From Pelagimonas sp. (GTDB lineage: Bacteria; Pseudomonadota; Alphaproteobacteria; Rhodobacterales; Rhodobacteraceae): a stretch of DNA of 64,000 bases. Both the position numbers and the translations under genes were made by a program. This document shows, in pieces, positions 18,111 to 26,240 of this stretch. A model generated the notes under the pieces. It was not told where the DNA came from. It ran no database searches and worked only from the letters and a program-made list of their open reading frames with translations. The stretch is taken from NCBI GenBank assembly GCA_025210345.1, contig JAOARX010000013.1:1-64000 (forward strand), in the 5' to 3' direction. Numbering within the stretch: position 1 is the first letter of the stretch; each line of letters begins with the position of its first letter.

Positions 18111-19061
18111 ATGACCAAAGCTTTTGCCTCTGCTGGCGACATGGAAGACAAGAAAATTTCCTTCACGCAGGTGGGTGAGGGGCTCTATGCCTTTACCGCC
18201 GAAGGCGATCCGAACACCGGTGTGATCATCGGTGACGACAGCGTGATGATCATCGAAGCCCAGGCCACCCCGCGTCTGGCGCGCAAGGTGATCGAATGCG
18301 TGCGCTCGGTCACCGATAAGCCCATCAGCCACCTTGTGCTGACCCATTACCACGCGGTGCGGGTCCTGGGGGCCAGCGCCTATGGCGCGCGGGAAATCAT
18401 CATGTCCGACACGGCGGCGGCGATGGTCGAAGAGCGCGGCGCCGAAGACTGGGCCTCGGAATTTGACCGCTTTCCGCGCCTGTTCCAGGGCCACGAAGAG
18501 ATCCCCGGCCTGACCCGCCCGACCACGACGTTCAGCGACAGCATGACCGTTTATCTGGGCAAGCGCCGCGTGGACATCATGAAACTGGGCCGCGCCCATA
18601 CGGCGGGCGATGCGGTGATCTGGGTGCCGGACCAAGAGGTCATGTTCACCGGCGACATCGTCGAATACCATTCGGCCTGCTATTGTGGTGACGGCCACTT
18701 TGCCGACTGGCCCGAGACCCTCGCCAATATCGCCGCCTTTGAACCCAAGGCCATCGCGCCGGGTCGCGGCGACGCGCTGGTTGGCGAAGAGATGGTCGCC
18801 AAGGCCATCGCTGCCACCGAGGATTTCGTGCTCTCGACCTACAAACCCGTGGCCCGCGTCGTGGCCCGTGGTGGATCGCTGAAAGAGGCATGGGATGCCT
18901 GCCGCGCGGAATGTGACCCCAAGTTCCACGATTATGCGATCTATGAACACTGCCTGCCGTTCAACGTGGCCCGCGCCTATGACGAAGCCCGCGGCATCGA
19001 CACCCCCCGCGTCTGGACCGCTGAGCGCGACAAGGACATGTGGGCGGCTTTGCAGGGGTGA
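18111..19061 (+). CDS. Metallo-beta-lactamase-fold protein with degenerate metal site
   Basis: It has 316 residues with the MBL fold, but the usual HxHxDH reads H79-Y-H81-A-V83-R84, and the late GHG-type motif reads PGRGDA. The His in GRAHTAGD and the Asp in FTGD are kept. Two metal ligands of site 2 and one further histidine therefore appear lost, so it may bind a single metal or none. It sits 61 bases after fahA and before the hydroxylase, in the homogentisate gene order. Its role is unknown, perhaps a hydrolase on a ring-cleavage or CoA intermediate. Confidence 0.82.
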   Translation: MTKAFASAGDMEDKKISFTQVGEGLYAFTAEGDPNTGVIIGDDSVMIIEAQATPRLARKVIECVRSVTDKPISHLVLTHYHAVRVLGASAYGAREIIMSDTAAAMVEERGAEDWASEFDRFPRLFQGHEEIPGLTRPTTTFSDSMTVYLGKRRVDIMKLGRAHTAGDAVIWVPDQEVMFTGDIVEYHSACYCGDGHFADWPETLANIAAFEPKAIAPGRGDALVGEEMVAKAIAATEDFVLSTYKPVARVVARGGSLKEAWDACRAECDPKFHDYAIYEHCLPFNVARAYDEARGIDTPRVWTAERDKDMWAALQG

Positions 19062-19332
19062 GACGCGGTTCCGGCATAGCTGGATGGAGCCTCTGGGAGA
19101 GGCTCCGAGCAATGAGTGGGCAGGGCCCGTATCGCTTCGTATGCGCAATGAGGCTTTGATCCGGGAAGGGGCACTTTGGTGACGCTAAGAGAGTTGCGCA
19201 GGCTTAAGCGGCGCAGGAACAAACCAAGGTTGTCGCGTCAGCCGTTTATGTCTCACGGCTTGGGGTGTTTTTCTACCTGACCAGCTGCGGCACCAGAATT
19301 CCCGGATGACCGGGGCAAAGGGAGGGAACGAC
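19062..19332. other. Gap with a 9-bp perfect hairpin
   Basis: This gap of 271 bases has no convincing gene. GGAGCCTCT at 19086-19094 pairs exactly with 19098-19106 around GGG. A T-run does not follow, so it may be an mRNA-stabilising or processing element rather than a terminator. The following bases read open in one frame but show nothing recognisable. Confidence 0.5.
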
Positions 19333-20955
19333 ATGTTTGATGATCGTTATACGCTCGCGTTCAAGCTCTACCCCTATGAGCGCAACGCGGATCAGGATGC
19401 AGACACACCCGCGCGTAAGCCCGTGGTGATCATGGGGGGCGGTCCCATCGGGGTGGCCACGGCGCTGGATCTGGGGCTTCAGGGCATACCCGTGGTGGTG
19501 CTGGACGACCACGAAGGGATCGGCATGGGAAGCCGGGCGATTTGTTTCGCCAAGCGCTGCTTGGAAATCGCGGATCGCTATGGCTGTGGCCAACCCATGT
19601 TGGACAAAGGCGTGGTCTGGAACCTTGGTAAGGTATTTCACAAAGACGGAAAGGTCTTTGAATTCAACCTCCTGCCGGAAGAGGGCCACCAATACCCGGC
19701 CTTTATCAACCTCCAACAACCCTATTTTGAAAAGTTCATTGTCGAGCGCGTCCGCGAGGCGCAGGCCCAGGGCGCTCCGATTGAACTGCGTGGCAAGAAC
19801 CGCGTTGATACGGTCGAGGTCAAGGACGACCACGTTGTCCTGACCATCACCACCCCTGACGGCCCCTATACGCTTGAGGCCGATTGGCTGATCGGCTGTG
19901 ACGGCGCGGGGTCTCCTCTGCGCGGGATGCTGGGGCTCGATTTTGAAGGGCGGGTGTTTCAGGACAGTTTCCTGATTGCCGATATCAAGATGAAGGCCGA
20001 TTTCCCGACCGAGCGCTGGTTCTGGTTTGAACCGTCGCACGGCGCGGGGGCCTCGACCCTGCTGCACAAACAGCCCGATGATGTCTGGCGGGTGGATTTC
20101 CAGATTGGCTGGGACGTCGACCGCAAAGAAGAGATGAAAGAGGAAAACATCCGCCGCCGGTTGGATGCCTTTCTTGGGGACGATGTCGACTACGACATGG
20201 TCTGGTCTTCGATCTATACGTTCCAATGCAAACGCATGGAGAATTTCCGCCATGGTCGGGTGATCTTTGCCGGGGATGCGGCGCATCAGGTGTCGCCCTT
20301 TGGCGCGCGGGGCGCGAATTCGGGGATGCAGGATGTTGACAATCTGGGGTGGAAGCTGGGCCTTGTGGTGCAGGGCAAAGCCCCTGACAGCCTGCTGGAC
20401 AGCTACCACCAAGAGCGCGCCTATGGGGCGGATGAGAATATCCTCAACTCGACCCGTGCAACCGATTTCATCACCCCCAAATCCGAGGTCAGCCATACCT
20501 TCCGCAACGCGGTTCTGGCGCTGGCCAAGGATCACGCCTTTGCGCGGCCGCTGGTCAACTCGGGCCGCCTGTCTGTGCCTTGCACCTATGACGGCTTGTC
20601 GCTGAACGGGCCGGATGCGCTGGAGGGTGGCCCGGAGCGCACGCGTGTTGGATCGCCGTGCCCGGATGCCCCTTTGGGGGATGGGTTCGTTCTGTCGCAG
20701 CTGGGCAATGGGTTCCGCATCCTGACGCTGAATGCCGATGCCCCTGATAAGATTTCTGAGGATGGCATCACCGCGACGCGTCTGGCGCTTTCGGGGGATC
20801 AGATCAGCGATCTTCTGGCCGAACGCTTTTTGGGGGACGCCCAAAGCGCGGTCTATCTGATCCGTCCGGATCAGCATGTCGCCGCCCGTTGGGACAGCTA
20901 CGACGAAACTGCCCTGCGCGCCGCGCTGCGCAAAGCCTGTGGCAAGAAGGAGTGA
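19333..20955 (+). CDS. FAD-dependent aromatic hydroxylase, possibly 3-hydroxyphenylacetate 6-hydroxylase (MhaA-like)
   Basis: This class A flavoprotein monooxygenase has 540 residues. Residues 30-60 contain the FAD/NAD fold (VVIMGGGPIGVATALDLGLQ), then DG-type text GCDGAGSPLR and the second FAD motif FAGDAAHQVSPFGARGANSG. A thioredoxin-like C-terminal region fits PheA/MhpA relatives. Because it is followed by a 64-residue DUF2783 gene inside a homogentisate cluster, I infer a two-component hydroxylase that makes homogentisate from 3-hydroxyphenylacetate, as MhaAB does in Pseudomonas. GGAGGGAACGAC precedes the ATG at 19333. Confidence 0.8.
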   Translation: MFDDRYTLAFKLYPYERNADQDADTPARKPVVIMGGGPIGVATALDLGLQGIPVVVLDDHEGIGMGSRAICFAKRCLEIADRYGCGQPMLDKGVVWNLGKVFHKDGKVFEFNLLPEEGHQYPAFINLQQPYFEKFIVERVREAQAQGAPIELRGKNRVDTVEVKDDHVVLTITTPDGPYTLEADWLIGCDGAGSPLRGMLGLDFEGRVFQDSFLIADIKMKADFPTERWFWFEPSHGAGASTLLHKQPDDVWRVDFQIGWDVDRKEEMKEENIRRRLDAFLGDDVDYDMVWSSIYTFQCKRMENFRHGRVIFAGDAAHQVSPFGARGANSGMQDVDNLGWKLGLVVQGKAPDSLLDSYHQERAYGADENILNSTRATDFITPKSEVSHTFRNAVLALAKDHAFARPLVNSGRLSVPCTYDGLSLNGPDALEGGPERTRVGSPCPDAPLGDGFVLSQLGNGFRILTLNADAPDKISEDGITATRLALSGDQISDLLAERFLGDAQSAVYLIRPDQHVAARWDSYDETALRAALRKACGKKE

Positions 20956-20960
20956 GACCC

Positions 20961-21155
20961 ATGGCCGATCTGAACACTGCCCCGAACATCGCCGATCCAG
21001 ATGGGTTTTATGCCGGGTTGATCGAGACCCATGATGGGTTGTCTGAAACCGACAGCACTGCGCTCAATGCGCGGCTGATCCTGATTCTGGCCAACCACAT
21101 CGGGGATTCCAAGGTGTTGGCACAGGCGCTTGAGGCCGCCAAGCGCAGCGGTTAA
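20961..21155 (+). CDS. DUF2783 small protein, possible hydroxylase coupling protein (MhaB-like)
   Basis: It is 64 residues, acidic at the start and helical in character, starting 5 bases after the hydroxylase stop; AAGAAGGAG lies upstream. MhaB of the two-component 3-hydroxyphenylacetate hydroxylase is a similarly tiny coupling protein encoded next to MhaA. The match in size and position is what supports this call; I have not compared sequences. Confidence 0.7.
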   Translation: MADLNTAPNIADPDGFYAGLIETHDGLSETDSTALNARLILILANHIGDSKVLAQALEAAKRSG

Positions 21156-21210
21156 CGCCCACATTCGGCGCGCTCTACCCTTGGTGTCGGGGGCGGCGGT
21201 GGTTTCACTC

Positions 21211-21226
21211 TCTGGTCGCGACCAGA
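21211..21226. promoter_or_regulatory. 16-bp perfect palindrome upstream of the XRE-cupin gene
   Basis: TCTGGTCGCGACCAGA is its own reverse complement. It lies about 100 bases before the XRE-cupin start and is a candidate site for that regulator. Confidence 0.5.
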
Positions 21227-21301
21227 AGGATTGTATCCAACGCGAGGGAAACCTTTGTGCGTCAAAGCGTTGCCCTTTTGGTCAAAGTTCCGCTAATTTG
21301 A

Positions 21302-21322
21302 CCCCGGGAACATTTCCCGGGG
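21302..21322. promoter_or_regulatory. 9-bp hairpin at the XRE-cupin translation start
   Basis: CCCCGGGAA (21302-21310) and TTCCCGGGG (21314-21322) surround CAT. The right arm holds the G-rich ribosome site six bases before the ATG at 21329, so folding would hide it. It could equally be an autorepressor site. Confidence 0.5.
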
Positions 21323-21328
21323 GTTAAA

Positions 21329-21889
21329 ATGAAAACTGAACTTACTGCTCGGCTTGCCGAGCGGCTTTCTTCTTTGCGTGCTGCAAAAGGGTGGACGCTG
21401 GACAGGCTGGCATCCGAAAGCGGGGTTAGCCGGGCGGCCTTGTCACGGTTGGAAAATGCCGAGGTCAGCCCCTCGGCCGAGGTTCTAGCCCGCCTAGCCA
21501 AAGCCCACGCCATGAGTCTGTCCCGCCTTCTGGCACTGGTTGAGGACGGTTTTGCCGCGCATATCGCACGTGCCGATCAGGAGATGACACGCGATGACAG
21601 CGGGGATTTTGTGAGACGGCACGTGTCCCCCACCGAAGCGGCGCTGGCTGCAGGGGTCACGGAATGCAAGGTTGCACCCGGTTCGGAAATCCAACTCGAC
21701 AGCCCTGCCGTCGACGGGCAAGAGCAGCATTTGATCATGAACAGCGGGTATCTGCACGTCGACCTGGACGGGAAAAGTTATGCGCTTGGCCCGGGAGATT
21801 CTCTCCGGTTTCGGCAACATGGGCCGATGCGCTATGTGACAGCCAAAGGGCAGGGCGCCAAGTTCCTGCTGGTGGCGGTGTCTTCGTAG
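21329..21889 (+). CDS. XRE-family regulator with C-terminal cupin domain
   Basis: It has 186 residues. A helix-turn-helix occupies about residues 8-62 (GWTLDRLASESGVSRAALSR is the recognition region) and a small cupin barrel follows (about 105-180, with GSEIQLDSP, GYLHVDLDGKSYALGPGD). Such proteins are ligand-controlled repressors of nearby metabolic genes. It follows the hydroxylase pair by 173 bases and converges on sdaA, so its target could be either or itself. Two strong dyads precede it. Confidence 0.88.
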   Translation: MKTELTARLAERLSSLRAAKGWTLDRLASESGVSRAALSRLENAEVSPSAEVLARLAKAHAMSLSRLLALVEDGFAAHIARADQEMTRDDSGDFVRRHVSPTEAALAAGVTECKVAPGSEIQLDSPAVDGQEQHLIMNSGYLHVDLDGKSYALGPGDSLRFRQHGPMRYVTAKGQGAKFLLVAVSS

Positions 21890-21912
21890 TGCAGCAAACG
21901 CGGTGCGCGTCC

Positions 21913-23286
21913 CTAACAGTTGGGCACGTTCACCGCGAGACCACCCAAGGATGTTTCCTTGTACTTCTCGCTCATGTCATGTCCGGTCTGGCGCATGGTT
22001 TCGATGCAGGCATCCAGCGGAACAAAATGATCGCCGGTGCCGCGCAGCGCCAGTGAAGCGGCGGATACGGCTTTGATCGCACCCAGCCCATTGCGCTCGA
22101 TGCAGGGGACCTGCACCAGACCTTTGACCGGGTCGCAGGTCATGCCCAGATGGTGCTCTAGCGCGATTTCTGCCGCGTTTTCAACCTGTTCAGGCGTGCC
22201 GCCCATCACGGCGCATAGACCGGCCGCCGCCATGGCCGAGGCGCTGCCCACTTCGGCCTGACAACCGGCTTCGGCCCCCGAAATCGAGGCGTTGTATTTG
22301 ATCAGCCCGCCGATGGCCGAAGCGGTCAGAAGAAAGTCGGGGATGCGGTCCTTACTGGCGCCGGGCACATGGTCCAGCCAATAGCGGATGACGGCGGGCA
22401 TCACCCCGGCGGCGCCATTTGTGGGGGCGGTGACAACCTGCCCACCGGCGGCGTTTTCTTCGTTGACCGCCATGGCGTACATGCTCATCCAGTCGTTGAT
22501 GACATGCGGGGCGGGCTGGTTCATGCCCCGCTCGGCCAGCAGTTGGTCGTGAATATCCTTGGCACGGCGACGCACGTTCAGACCACCGGGCAGAATGCCG
22601 TCGCTTTCCATGCCGCGCTCGATGCAGTTGTTCATCACCTCCCAGATCCGGGTCACACCGGTCTTGAGACTGATGGCGCAGCCGCGCGAGATTTCATTGG
22701 CCTGCTTCATGGCGGCGATGCTCTTGCCTGACGCCTTGGCCATCTCAAGCATCTCGGCGGCGGTTTTGAACGGATAGGGGACGGCGGGGCCTTCGTCGCT
22801 GGCTGCACCTTCGGTGAGCTCTTGATCGGTCAGGACAAAGCCGCCCCCGACCGAATAGAACACCTGCTGCAAGATCACGTCGCCCTGCGCGTCCGTGGCC
22901 ATCAGGATCATACCGTTGGCATGCCCGGGCAGGGTGTGGTCATAGTCAAAGATCAGATCCTTGGCTGGATCGAACACCAGCTCTGGCAGCCCCTCGGGCT
23001 GGACGCGGTGGGTGCGGTTGATCTCTGCCATGGCCGTTTCGGCCTTGGCGTGGTCATATGTGTCGGGCAAAAACCCGGCCAGTCCGAGGATGGTCGCCCG
23101 ATCGGTGGCATGGCCCACACCGGTAAAGGCCAAAGAACCATGCAGCGACGCCCTCAGTCCGTGAACGTGAAACGGTGCGGCGCGCAGCATCTCAAGAAAG
23201 CGGGCCCCAGCCACCATCGGCCCCATCGTATGTGAGGAGGACGGACCAACCCCGACTTTGAACATCTCGAAAACCGATAGGAACAT
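21913..23286 (-). CDS. sdaA: L-serine ammonia-lyase (L-serine deaminase)
   Basis: It converts L-serine to pyruvate and ammonia with an oxygen-sensitive iron-sulfur cluster. The 457-residue chain is the single-polypeptide type, opening with [19 protein letters not shown]. Candidate cluster cysteines are in GAEAGCQAE and in [18 protein letters not shown]. It is a monocistronic minus-strand gene, convergent with the XRE-cupin gene 23 bases away. Confidence 0.96.
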   Translation of the reverse strand: MFLSVFEMFKVGVGPSSSHTMGPMVAGARFLEMLRAAPFHVHGLRASLHGSLAFTGVGHATDRATILGLAGFLPDTYDHAKAETAMAEINRTHRVQPEGLPELVFDPAKDLIFDYDHTLPGHANGMILMATDAQGDVILQQVFYSVGGGFVLTDQELTEGAASDEGPAVPYPFKTAAEMLEMAKASGKSIAAMKQANEISRGCAISLKTGVTRIWEVMNNCIERGMESDGILPGGLNVRRRAKDIHDQLLAERGMNQPAPHVINDWMSMYAMAVNEENAAGGQVVTAPTNGAAGVMPAVIRYWLDHVPGASKDRIPDFLLTASAIGGLIKYNASISGAEAGCQAEVGSASAMAAAGLCAVMGGTPEQVENAAEIALEHHLGMTCDPVKGLVQVPCIERNGLGAIKAVSAASLALRGTGDHFVPLDACIETMRQTGHDMSEKYKETSLGGLAVNVPNC

Positions 23287-23411
23287 TGCGCGACCCTTTT
23301 CCCTTTGGGGATAATCCTAGGCAAGCCGCATCCACGGGGTATGCCAAAAACGACGTTTCCGATACGAAACCTACCCGCAGGCGGAAAACTGCATCTGCCA
23401 CCTATCTTGGG

Positions 23412-24110
23412 TTACTGGGCGCTGCCCTCGGGGGGATCGGCGGGCTGTGGATCGCTAAAGGGATGGGCCCCCAGACCTTCGGCGGCGGCGGCCCGTGCAA
23501 TTGCAGGACGTGTTTCCATGTCGCGGACCATGGCCCGCAACGTCGGATAGCGCCCGAGATCAAACCAATCCTGTCCCAGCTCAGGATAAAGCGCGCACCA
23601 GCGCAGGCAGGCCGCCACATGCAGCCCAAGAACCGAAGGCGCTTGGCCATCAAGCCATGACCACCCGGTCGCCGCCTGATCTTCGATCAGGGCCAGATGG
23701 GTGCTCAGTTGCTGGCGCATTCCGGTGCGCAGTGCCTGCTGGGCGTCGGCCGAGCGACCCGTGAACTTTTCGGGATAGAAGGTCAGTCGCAATCCTCCCT
23801 GGATATTCGTTGCGGAAAAGAACAGCCATTTCAGAAAATCACCCCGATCAGGGTGATCGCTGGTCGGGGCCAAAGCGCGGTGGTGATCTGCCAGCCACAG
23901 AAGGATGGCGCAGGTTTCGAACAAGACGCCCTGCGGCGTTTCCAGCGCGGGAATCATGCCCGCGGGGTTCAAACGCCGATAGGCCTCTGAGTGCTGCATG
24001 TTGCGGCTGCGATCGACCAGAACGGTCTGATAGGGAACGCCCAATTCCTCAAGCGCCATGCGAATGATGAACGATGCGTTGTCGGGGGCGTAGTGCAATA
24101 CATATGTCAT
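23412..24110 (-). CDS. Glutathione S-transferase-family protein
   Basis: The 232 residues have a thioredoxin-like N-terminal domain (MTYVLHYAPDNASFIIRMAL, with the cis-proline region NPAGMIPAL and the glutathione-binding FETCAIL) and an all-helical C-terminal domain. The N-terminus lacks the SSCSxR motif of zeta class enzymes, so it is unlikely to be the missing maleylacetoacetate isomerase. The C-terminal tail is proline-rich. The substrate is unknown. Confidence 0.85.
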   Translation of the reverse strand: MTYVLHYAPDNASFIIRMALEELGVPYQTVLVDRSRNMQHSEAYRRLNPAGMIPALETPQGVLFETCAILLWLADHHRALAPTSDHPDRGDFLKWLFFSATNIQGGLRLTFYPEKFTGRSADAQQALRTGMRQQLSTHLALIEDQAATGWSWLDGQAPSVLGLHVAACLRWCALYPELGQDWFDLGRYPTLRAMVRDMETRPAIARAAAAEGLGAHPFSDPQPADPPEGSAQ

Positions 24111-24260
24111 GGGCAGAGCGTAACGCCCCCCATTGTGACGCCAAGCCCATAGGCGGCTGTTTGCATCGAAAAACGCCGAATGCGCTCGCGGATTTGTGTG
24201 CAGAAGTGGCTTGTTTCGATTTGAGGCATGGCGAAAACTGGGGGAAAACCGAAAGGACCC

Positions 24261-24728
24261 ATGATGATCCGCCGTGACTTTCTTACGTTAAGCAGCTTTG
24301 CAGCCTTGGGTTCTGTGCTGTCCGGGCCGGTTTCCGCGGGGTTCGAAATCACCCGAACCGATGCGCAGTGGCGCGCGATGCTATCGGCGCTTGAGTACAA
24401 GGTGATGCGAAAAGAGGGCACCGAACGGGCGTTTTCTTCGCCATTGGATCGGGAAAAACGCCAAGGCGTGTTCCACTGTCGCGGCTGTGACCTGGCGCTT
24501 TATGCCTCGAAGGACAAGTTCGACAGCGGCACGGGATGGCCGTCGTTTACCCGATCCATTCCGGGGGCAATCGGCACCAAAAAGGATCGCAAGCTGTTGG
24601 TAACGCGGACAGAATGCCATTGTCGCCGCTGTGGGTCGCATCTGGGGCATATCTTTGACGATGGTCCCGCACCCACGGGCAAACGGCATTGCATCAACGG
24701 GGTCAGCCTGCGCTTTCGAGCGGCCTGA
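24261..24728 (+). CDS. msrB: Peptide-methionine (R)-S-oxide reductase with twin-arginine signal
   Basis: It repairs methionine-R-sulfoxide in proteins. The 155 residues start MMIRRDFLTLSSFAALGSVL, a twin-arginine signal, so the enzyme is probably exported to the periplasm. The zinc-holding CRGC and CRRC pairs and the catalytic cysteine in RHCINGVSLRF are all present. GAAAGGAC lies before the paired ATGs at 24261 and 24264. An in-frame ATG at 24228 would put 11 polar residues before the signal and is less likely. Confidence 0.92.
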   Translation: MMIRRDFLTLSSFAALGSVLSGPVSAGFEITRTDAQWRAMLSALEYKVMRKEGTERAFSSPLDREKRQGVFHCRGCDLALYASKDKFDSGTGWPSFTRSIPGAIGTKKDRKLLVTRTECHCRRCGSHLGHIFDDGPAPTGKRHCINGVSLRFRAA

Positions 24729-24798
24729 TTGGCGGCGGTCAACCGGCGGATCGTGCGCCGGGGATCGGGTTTCGCAAAGATACGATCGGACCACGCAA

Positions 24799-24841
24799 AA
24801 ATAGGGGGCGCCTGCTAAAATATACAGGACGCCCCCTATTT
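24799..24841. terminator. Large two-way terminator-like hairpin
   Basis: The 12-base arm AAATAGGGGGCG (24799-24810) pairs exactly with 24830-24841. An inner CCTG/CAGG extends the stem with one bulge. A-rich and T-rich flanks suit termination on both strands. It lies between convergent msrB and the J-domain gene. Confidence 0.65.
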
Positions 24842-24929
24842 GTATTGAGTGTGATCTTGGGGTAGGTGCAGTCAACCATCGGTTGCGAAACCTGTCAAGC
24901 TTTCTTAACAGATGCGGCAGCACTCTGCC

Positions 24930-25562
24930 TTACTTGTCCTTAAAGCTTCGGCTGTCCTTGATTTGATCCCAGGCCCAGACGACCTCTTGCAGCTGCTCTT
25001 CTTGTGACCGGTCGCCGCCGTTCATATCGGGGTGAAGGACTTTGATCAGCTTTTTATAGGCTTTGCGGATTTCGGCCTTGGTCATATCGTCCTTGGCTTC
25101 GAGGATCTCGATCGCCTTGCGTTCGGTTGGTGGCAGTTTGCGCCCACCGCCCGCCTTGGCACGGCCGGGGTTCTTGGTGGCATTGGCGCCCAACACCTGG
25201 TGCGGATCTTCAATGCCCAGACGCGCCCAGGCCTTGGCCTCGGGGTCGCGCCAGTCCTTGGTTTTGCGTTCCCAGACTTTGTCTGAGGATTCCTGCGCGT
25301 TCATTTCGGCTTCGGTTTTGCCTTCGAAAAAGCTCCACTTGGCGTTGTATTCGCGCACGTGATCTTTGCAGAACCAGTAAAAATCATCCAGCACATCCGG
25401 CGCCTTGGGCGCACGAAACTTACCCGGAAGTTCACATCCCGGATGATCGCAAACGCGGGTTGAATGCTCCTGCTCGCCCGTCATGCCCTTGCGCCCGCGC
25501 GGATTTTTCTTTTTCGCGGACTTGACGGACATATCGAAACCGAAAGGATCTGAATTGCTCAT
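24930..25562 (-). CDS. J-domain (DnaJ-like) protein
   Basis: It has 210 residues with the J-domain at the C-terminus (about 143-208), including the Hsp70-stimulating HPD in VLHPDMNGGD. The N-terminal part carries cysteines and histidines (VCDHPGCELPGKF, WFCKDH) that could bind zinc. It would recruit DnaK to particular clients; clients are unknown. AGAGG lies before the ATG. It is divergent from bolA with a 74-base gap. Confidence 0.9.
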   Translation of the reverse strand: MSNSDPFGFDMSVKSAKKKNPRGRKGMTGEQEHSTRVCDHPGCELPGKFRAPKAPDVLDDFYWFCKDHVREYNAKWSFFEGKTEAEMNAQESSDKVWERKTKDWRDPEAKAWARLGIEDPHQVLGANATKNPGRAKAGGGRKLPPTERKAIEILEAKDDMTKAEIRKAYKKLIKVLHPDMNGGDRSQEEQLQEVVWAWDQIKDSRSFKDK

Positions 25563-25636
25563 GCTGCACCTCTTCTCGACTCGGACGCCAGAGTTTAGAC
25601 AATTACGCAGGAACTTACAGGGGCAGACGTAAAAAA

Positions 25637-25894
25637 ATGTCGAGAGAACAAGAAATCATCGCGGCGTTGCAGGCCGCTTTTGCACCCACGCACCTGGAGG
25701 TGCGCAACGATAGCGGTCGCCACGCGGGTCACGCCGGTGATGATGGGTCAGGTGAAAGCCATTTTCACGTGGTGCTGCGCAGCGCCGCCTTCGAAGGGCA
25801 AAATCGCATCGCCCGTCACCGTGCGGTCCACAAAGCGATGGGGCCTGATTTGGTTGCCGCCATACACGCGTTGTCATTGGATCTGGATGTCTAG
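25637..25894 (+). CDS. bolA: BolA-family protein
   Basis: This 85-residue BolA/IbaG-type protein partners monothiol glutaredoxins in iron-sulfur trafficking. The family texts GESHFHVVLRSAAFEG and RIARHRAVHKAMG include the conserved histidine and the FEG region. It is monocistronic and divergent from the J-domain gene. Confidence 0.9.
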   Translation: MSREQEIIAALQAAFAPTHLEVRNDSGRHAGHAGDDGSGESHFHVVLRSAAFEGQNRIARHRAVHKAMGPDLVAAIHALSLDLDV

Positions 25895-26240
25895 GCTTTT
25901 TGCCGTCAATCGGGAAAAATGCATAACGGCTCCCCCAAAAAGGTAACAGAGGCGACCCAATGGGCCGCCTCATACAATGGGGAATGCTAAATGTATTAAG
26001 CTCAATCCAACTCAGGTTTGGTGCGAGCACCGGATAATTGTCCGGTAAGACACTGTTAACTTGTTTAAAACGGTAGAGATAGTCAGGGATTCCATACGGT
26101 TCCCGGGCGATCAAAGCCTGCGTAGGGCAGGCTGTTCCCTCATGGGTGGATAAAGAAAACCTTCATACCATTGGTGGTATAAGTCGAATACATCTGCGGG
26201 TTGTGTCGCGGGTCAGGGTTTACGCAATTAGGTGCATCAA
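25895..26240. other. Structured leader upstream of the first RTX gene
   Basis: This gap of 346 bases has no gene but contains three dyads: 25949-25971 (11-bp arms, one mismatch, probably the bolA terminator stem), 26029-26046 (ACCGGA and TCCGGT around 6 bases) and 26115-26133 (7-bp arms around 5 bases). The last two may be in the untranslated leader or promoter of the RTX gene. Confidence 0.5.

Noticed and set aside
19273-20877. 534-codon minus-strand frame
   Set aside because: Antisense to the flavoprotein hydroxylase and lacking any domain signal.
23412-24110. Maleylacetoacetate isomerase to complete the homogentisate path
   Set aside because: The GST lacks the zeta-class SSCSxR start and is separated from the cluster by other genes on the other strand.
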